This document shows positions 57,661 through 64,000 of a DNA stretch of 64,000 nt, one piece after another. Made by a program: the position numbers and the translations under genes. Numbering within the stretch: the first letter of the stretch is position 1; each line of letters begins with the position of its first letter. The DNA comes from Diphasiastrum complanatum (lineage: Eukaryota; Streptophyta; Lycopodiopsida; Lycopodiales; Lycopodiaceae), in the NCBI GenBank assembly GCA_029204225.1, contig CM055111.1, positions 18,027,019 through 18,091,018 of the forward strand, read 5' to 3'. The notes beneath the pieces are model-generated. The model made no database searches. It saw only the letters and a program-made list of their open reading frames with translations, and was not told where the DNA came from.

Positions 57661-59900
57661 AGTGCCGCGTGGCTCTACCACGCATTTTTTTGCCACTCGT
57701 GGCAGTGCAACGCAATTTTCTTTTGCATGGAAATCTGTGATTACGGCTTGGAATGTGTCATATGTCGAGTGGTTTGTCAAAATGACAAATTATGGAACTA
57801 AAAAAATGATTTGACTCTAATTTTGAGGACAAAAGCATGTGGGTGAAATGACATATTTTAAAGCATGAATTTTTAAGGACAAAAGCATGTGATTGATATG
57901 ACATATTTTGGGTATAAGAGGACCATGTTTTTTTTCAAGATTTTGATGACTTTTTGCAAAAGACAAATGAGTATTAATTGTATTTTGATTTGATATAAGA
58001 CAAGTAGATGATTTGATATGGTTGGTACAAAATGACCATGTGTTTAAGAGAATTTTGTGATTTAAAAAAAATGACAAATGTAAATATGTGGTTTGATGGC
58101 GCATATAAGTTGTGGACATTATTTAGTTTATAAAGTATTAATCAATTTGTTATATATGTGTCCCTTAGAAACCCTTTCCGACCCTTATCTCATGTGATAT
58201 GAGCTATCTCAGTATACTAGACCTGGGATTGGTTGAGTCTGATCACTTGATGAGCCATGTCGAGTGATAAGCAACAAAACCACGCATAGACATAAAATTT
58301 AAGTCATCACGTGTAATAGGGGTTTGAAAAGGGGTTGAACTTGAGTTGTCTTGATATATTACTTGTCGATTCTAGTCACTTGATAGAGCCATGTCAAGTA
58401 ATAAGCAACAAAATCATATGTTAGGTAGCAACTTTTGACTTTCTCGAGTGATAGAGACACCAAAATGGGGCTATTTACATTGATAGACATATTTATATAT
58501 GTGTCCCTTAGAAACCCTTTCCGACCCTTTTAGGTCAGAACGTACTGGGTCGGAAATTTTTTTAAAAATAAAAAAACATGTGTTAAGCTGGGTGCAATCT
58601 TCCTTCTTCTTTTTTGTAATACACTGAGGAACGCTATATATACTACTACTTCCATGAGGTATTGTACCAATGAGCTAACAGATTTCGAGGAACATGGTTG
58701 TGTGCTGTGCGGTTAAAGCCAGTTGAAGGAAGATTAAGAATAGAAGAGATCTGAAATCTTTGTGGGTGGAATCCGAGGAGGGATTGGAGGTGGGTTTTTT
58801 TCGTTAAGGGATTGTTGATGGAGGGAGATGAGAGCAATTGACAAGAGTGCAAGGGAATGTGGTGGGGTATTTTTGGATTTTGTGTTGAGTGGATGGAAAG
58901 GAAATAACTCGGCGGACGTTGTTAGATGACTGCTAGCGTCGAGGAATGGATCAAACATCTTTGTTTGTGAAATACTTGGTTGTGGTCTTGTGCAGAGGTG
59001 CTACCAGCAATGCTAACAGGATCGCCATGACTAATTGATTGTATCACAGTTGAATTTGATTTCAGAAGATCATTGAGAGCGTAAAATGGATTTTTCTTGA
59101 GATGGTGATAGGGGACAAGAAAAAATTGAGCATTTGCAATGTCCATCTGTTGAAGTGCTCATGCTCCTATATTAGATCTCTGCTGCCATAATCTCTTCTT
59201 AAAATAAAACTATTGCTCTCTTGTCCTTCCAAGCAACAAACTAATCATCCTGCCCAAGGACTAGATTCAATCTATCAGGGGCCAAAATTGACTGTTCCAA
59301 ATCATAGATTGACCAAGTTCAGTCACTCAATCTTCTATGTCAAGTGATAAGGACCAAGATCTTGTATTGGACATTAGATTTGAACTATCTAAAGTGATGG
59401 GAATTGACTTTAATCTATTTCATGAGCACACAATTCCTCAAATTTGGTCACTTTATGAGAAACCTTTAGTGATATGCACCAAAAGTGAGCTATTCCAAAA
59501 TATACACATAAAATTTTAGTTATCTCATGTGATATGAGCTATCTTAGTAAATTAGACTTGGAATTGGTTGAGTCTGATTACTTGATGAGCTATGTCGAGT
59601 GATAAGCAACAAAACCACGCATAGACATAAAATTTAAGTCATCACGTGTAATAGGGGTTTGACAAGGGGTTGAACTTGAGTTGTCTTAATATATTACTTG
59701 TTGAGTCTAGTAACTTGATAGAGCCATGTCAAGTGATAAGCAACAAAATCATATGTTAGGTAGAAAATTTTGACTTTCTTGAGTGATAGAGACACCAAAA
59801 TGGGGCTATTTACATTGATAGACACCAAAATTGAGCTATTCGATGTGATGTTGGTCAATTATGATCACTCAAAAAACAATGATGAGTAATTAGGACTAGA
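57661..59900. other. Mirrored non-coding repeats, right arm
   Basis: Mirror of 48,230-50,460: the GGGTCGG block, two copies of the TCACTTGACAT-type repeat (about 58,190-58,490 and 59,520-59,830) and the unrecognised gene fragment at 58,646-59,146. Confidence 0.5.
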
Positions 59901-60069
59901 ATTGAGTTGTCTCACATGTAAGCACAACATTCAAAGTTACATGAATGTCGTAAACTCGAAATTACTCTAACTTGATCACTCAATGTCTTATCTCAAGTGA
60001 TAGACAATAAATTTGAGCTATATCGCATGGTAGGGATCAATTCCATTGATAAGTGATAAAAAACAATCA

Positions 60070-60540
60070 ATCTAAATGTATTGCATAATGGAAGTCCAAG
60101 AAGAAAATCCAAAGCATGGCAAAAGTGATGATGATCAAGAATTAAGCTCTAAAGGAAAGAAGAAAGACAAAGCCAAACAAAAGTGCTTCTTTTGTGGAAG
60201 GCACTTTGCATCCCAGTGACAAACAGAAGAATGCACAAGATGAGAGTAAGCAAGACAACTTACCATTGAGGATTATGAGGATGAAGTTGATTCATCCTTG
60301 ATGGCATCTACACCAACAAGCAAGAGCTACTCCAATGACACATGGTGGATTGAGAGTGAGGCTAGTCTTGGATCTCTTTAAGTCTTGGATCCTCTAAAAG
60401 ATTGGATATAGAAAATGTACTCTATGTTTCTAATCTTACTAGGAGCTTGCTTGGTGTTGGGCAACTAATGGATAGTGGTTTAGATGTTCATTTTAAGGAA
60501 GGTGTTTGCTCTATTATGATACTTGCATTGTAAACATATT
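60070..60540 (+). pseudogene. Copia gag-protease scrap in the right arm
   Basis: Mirror of 47,581-48,060: KCFFCGRHFASQ, then NDTWWIESEASLGSL and LGVGQLMDSGLDV in neighbouring frames. Confidence 0.65.
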
Positions 60541-61164
60541 TAAGCAAAGGAGGCTATTCTCAAAGGCTTGAAAGCAACCATTTGCTAACTCTTCTACTAG
60601 ATCTTCTAAGTCATTAGATCTCATTTACAGTAGATTTGAAACTAGTTGAGTCTAATCCCTTCATCAGCCATGTCGAGTGATCAACATCAAAACCACATGT
60701 TAGGCATCAAATTTGAACTTTGATGCTAGTTAATTATGATTATTCAATGGGCTATGTCAAGCGATAGGGACCAAAATAGAGTTGTTTCACATGTAAGTAT
60801 CAAATTCAAGCACTTGATTTTTCCAAACTCGGGATTTTGAAGATTTTGATGATTTTATACAAATGACAAATATGTATTAATTACTACTTAGTTTTCTAAA
60901 TAGTTAAGAGAAATCACAATTCTATTTCATAGTTTGCTTGAATCTGCTTCTTTTCTTCATGAATTAGACAATGTCATATTCGTTCAAGCAACTTGACATT
61001 GGTAAGGTATCTAAATGTTTTAGTGATAAAAATATTCATGGATCTTGTTAGATTTGTGTGTACATATCAATTTTAACTGTATATTTTAACAAGTGTATTT
61101 TGTCAATATCATTAGCATTCTTGTCAAAAAATTGCAGATAAAATTTAATCGTTCATTAGCGAAA

Positions 61165-64000
61165 ATGTCTTCTACTGAGAAAATGTCTTGAAACAGGTAT
61201 ATTTATTAAATGTACAGTAGATATTATGTACTTAACATTTGGATTTGCAGCATTGTGTGTTGAATATAACTTTTTTGTTTTTTTTCTACGATTGTTTAAA
61301 GCATGACGCCTCCACAAGATAGCAAAAAGTTAAAGAAGATGCAATATTATTACAAAATGAAATCATAAAAAAGAGCACAAATGCTTGAGCAAAGACTTAG
61401 TGGAACATCATCTCCATCAAGTTATGGTGCCTAGCCTCGACCTAGATCGCAGGTACTATATAATTATTTGTTTAAAACTTAGGACTGTATTTATACACAT
61501 ATAAATTAGCTTGTAACATTAAGCTAATCATTTTTGTAATTGTAAAATGAAAATAATTTCAAAATAGATATAATGAAAAGATATATTGCGAGTGCAAACA
61601 ATGCAAAGGATTGAAAATTTGAGAAAGACAAATAGTGGCGCAACATCTGTGGAAGTTTGGAAAGCACATTGAGGAGCCCGATGTGGATTTCGAGGTACAT
61701 TAGTCATGTTCTTACCATACACATATTTATAATTTTTTTTTAAAAAATAAAACAAATGCTTGTGTAATGTTTCACTCTTGCAGAATAATACATTGATGTC
61801 AATGTCTTATAACACGTCGATTGACAATCTTATCAACAAGATAAGAAATATCTATTTTGGATCATCTTTGGCATTAGACGAAGATCTTTTTGATGATCAG
61901 AATGATGTCACTAGTCACTACACACCTCATGATGTGAAAGTTATGAATCTTTCCATTTTGCACATCACTCACTCCACCACACCTCACATAGATCTTTCCA
62001 TGGAATCTATTCATCCCACGATATCACCACACATAGATTCTACTCATTCCACGACACCTCACATGGATTCTATCCATCCCACAACACCTCACGCAAATTC
62101 TACTATGGATTATATTCATTCCACGATGTCACCACACATCGATTCTATCTATCTCATGACACCTCACATCGATTCTATCCATCCCACGACACCTCACATC
62201 GATTCTATCCATCCCACATCACCTCACATACCTTCTGTAGAACCTCCTCTTCTTTCTATGTTTCGTTGCAAGTCTCTTGCAGAACTTGTGAATTGGCATG
62301 CTAGTCATCGTTCTTCGGATGAGATCATGAGAGTACCCTCAGACTCTCCTGCATGGAAACACATTGACAAAGAATATCCATGTTTCGCAAGTGAAACAAG
62401 AAATATAATATTTGGACTTGCAACAGACGGGGTTAACCCCTTTGGAAAAATGTCAAGCATGTGGTCTACTTGGCCAGTGGTGTTGGTCAACTATAACATT
62501 CCACCTTGGCTAAGCATCAAAAAAGGACATCTCATACTATCACTTCTAATTCCTGGAAAACATAAAGTAAAAAATATGGATATGTACTTTGCACCATCGA
62601 TTGAGGAACTAGAACTACTATGGAAGGGAGTCCAAGCATATGACATCTCACGTCCACTTCAAGACAAAACATTTTTGTTGCGTGCGATGTTAATGTGGAC
62701 TATGCATGACTTTCCAGGATTGGGCGATTGTTCAGGTGACTATATTTATTTTTTATGCATGCAATATTTATGCTTTAAAAGAATTCTATTTATAACACGA
62801 ATTGGATTTGATTCTTTTAGGTTTTACAACTTTTGGATATCACGCATGTCTCATTTGTGGACCAAATATTGATGCTCGCCACTCACGTCATTTAAACAAA
62901 GTTGTGTATGAAAATCATCGCAAGTACTTGCATGATGAAAATCATCCATTTAGAAATGCTCATAGAAGAGGCTTTGGAGGAAGATCAGAAACAAGAATGC
63001 CTCCAAAGAGAATGTCCGTGGCCGATTGGCACAAACTTTGGATTGAATCCGAGACTAAGCCAATCAATGGTATGAAAAGACTATCCATCTTTCATTGTTT
63101 ACCATATTGGAATAACCTTTTGATCAATTACTTGCTTGATCCTATGCACATATTCAAAAATGTGGGTGAATCAATATGGAAACACTTGGTGGGCGACAAA
63201 GACAATATTTCTGTCAGGCATGATCTACAAGAATCAAAAACAAAAAAAGAGTATCGGCCAAAATTATGTACTGATGGAGATACCTATAGTATTCCAAGAG
63301 CCCCTTGGATTCTTACGAAAGAAGAGGATAAGTACGTACGGTCAGTCATTTGAGAGATGAGAACACCAACGGGTTTTGCTCGTTCACTACGAACATCATT
63401 CACAACTGAAGGAAAACTCCATGGTCTAAAATCTCACAATTGGTTGAAGATGGTCGAGTACATATTTCCAATGTGCATTCGTGGCTGTCTAACTGGTCAA
63501 CTTCGTGATGCCATTTACAAATTAGCATCCGTTGTCAAGTACTTGATTTTTTTTATTTACATCGATATCTTATGAAATTTTGTTTTTTTCTAATACAAGT
63601 TTGATAAAATAATATGAACGTACTAAAATCTAGTTATACTACAAACATGATGTAGATGGATGTGTGGTAAGGAGATTCGTGAGATAGACGTGCAAACAAA
63701 ACAAGAAGATATGGTGGAGGCTGTATATATGCTTGAGAGGGATTTTCCAGCTTCTATCCTAGACATACAGGTGCATCTGCTTGTGCACTTGGTCCAAGAA
63801 GTTGGTATTGCCAGTCTTGTGCACTCAAGGTATAATACACTTGAATTTGATTTTAGTAGTTTCAATAAATGTAGTGTGATTTTTTCAAAATATAAATAAC
63901 AGAATGTTCTCATTGATGTGTTAAAATTTTATGTAGGTGGATGTTTTTCTTGGAGAGATTCATGAAAGTGTTGAAAGATTTTGTGCGTCAGAAGGCAAGG
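61165..64000 (+). pseudogene. CACTA TNP2-type transposase gene, right arm (incomplete at window end)
   Basis: Mirror of the left-arm gene. Exon 1 at 61,165 has a TGA where the left arm keeps CGA (MSSTEKMS then stop). The main exon (from about 61,785) is open through the decapeptide repeats and the Transposase_21 core (LATDGVNPFGK; NYNIPPWLSIKKGHLILSLL; IEELELLWKGVQAYD; LMWTMHDFPGLGDCSG). A clean intron (62,737-62,820) then joins it to FTTFGYHACLICG and the CLPYWNNLL...LDPMHIF segment. The frame is intact where the left arm has its one-base loss. The TGA after VRSVI (about 63,352) is shared. DUF4218 follows and is cut by the window end. Confidence 0.82.
61975..62230 (+). repeat. 30-bp coding minisatellite in TNP2, right arm
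   Basis: Imperfect repeats of the HIDSIHPTTP unit, matching the left arm in number and order with a few substitutions. Confidence 0.8.

Larger units (their letters stand above)
55554..64000. repeat. Right arm of giant inverted repeat
   Basis: Reverse-complement partner of 44,126-52,618. It runs off the window end inside the TNP2 DUF4218 region. Confidence 0.93.

Overview
This window looks like land-plant nuclear heterochromatin. It holds intron-bearing CACTA transposase genes, Ty1-copia elements primed by the usual initiator-Met tRNA site (TGGTATCAGAGC), a fragment of a plant EamA-type transporter and a MULE-like insert. I could not place the species and see no intact host gene, tRNA, rRNA or CRISPR. 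Almost everything is transposable-element sequence, nested and broken.

Layout. 1-0.9 kb: LTR-like remnant. 0.93-3.26 kb: Copia family A pol pseudogene. 3.6-7.04 kb: Copia family B pol pseudogene with its 3' LTR, joined to a family A gag scrap. 6.5-11.66 kb: block D, repeated directly at 21.4-26.6 kb and partly at 32.4-33.9 kb, carrying a captured EamA/DMT transporter fragment and a palindrome-rich segment. 11.8-12.64 kb: another family A scrap. 12.85-17.97 kb: complete Copia E1 with near-identical LTRs, a CACAT target duplication and one open 778-codon gag-type ORF, but no RT, RNase H or integrase core. 17.97-21.37 kb: minus-strand retroelement 'H', into which E1 inserted. 26.6-29.13 and 35.43-37.98 kb: duplicated block R with Copia integrase debris. 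29.13-32.39 kb: E2, a truncated inverted relative of E1. 33.05-33.56 kb: GC-rich MULE-like insert with a 9-bp duplication. 38.5-41.9 kb: 5' half of a family A Copia element. 42-64 kb: a very large inverted repeat.

The most unusual item is element H. Its minus-strand reading frame opens with a clear histone H3-like domain (20,168-19,803), followed by a basic linker, a coiled coil and a helical domain I do not recognise. It ends at a purine-rich tract and an LTR start. A second copy of the C-terminal module, with its own purine tract and an LTR-like stretch of about 1.2 kb, forms the spacer of the inverted repeat (52.6-55.6 kb). A G-box-rich duplicated region lies upstream of the H3-like start.

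Each inverted-repeat arm (left at least 44,126-52,618; right 55,554-64,000, running off the window) carries a divergent pair of CACTA genes: a multi-exon TNP2-type transposase and a TNPA/Transposase_24-type protein. Stop codons shared by both arms indicate the pair was already dead when the inverted duplication formed. In general, coding remnants carry stops that fit C-to-T decay of methylated DNA, while E1 looks recent.
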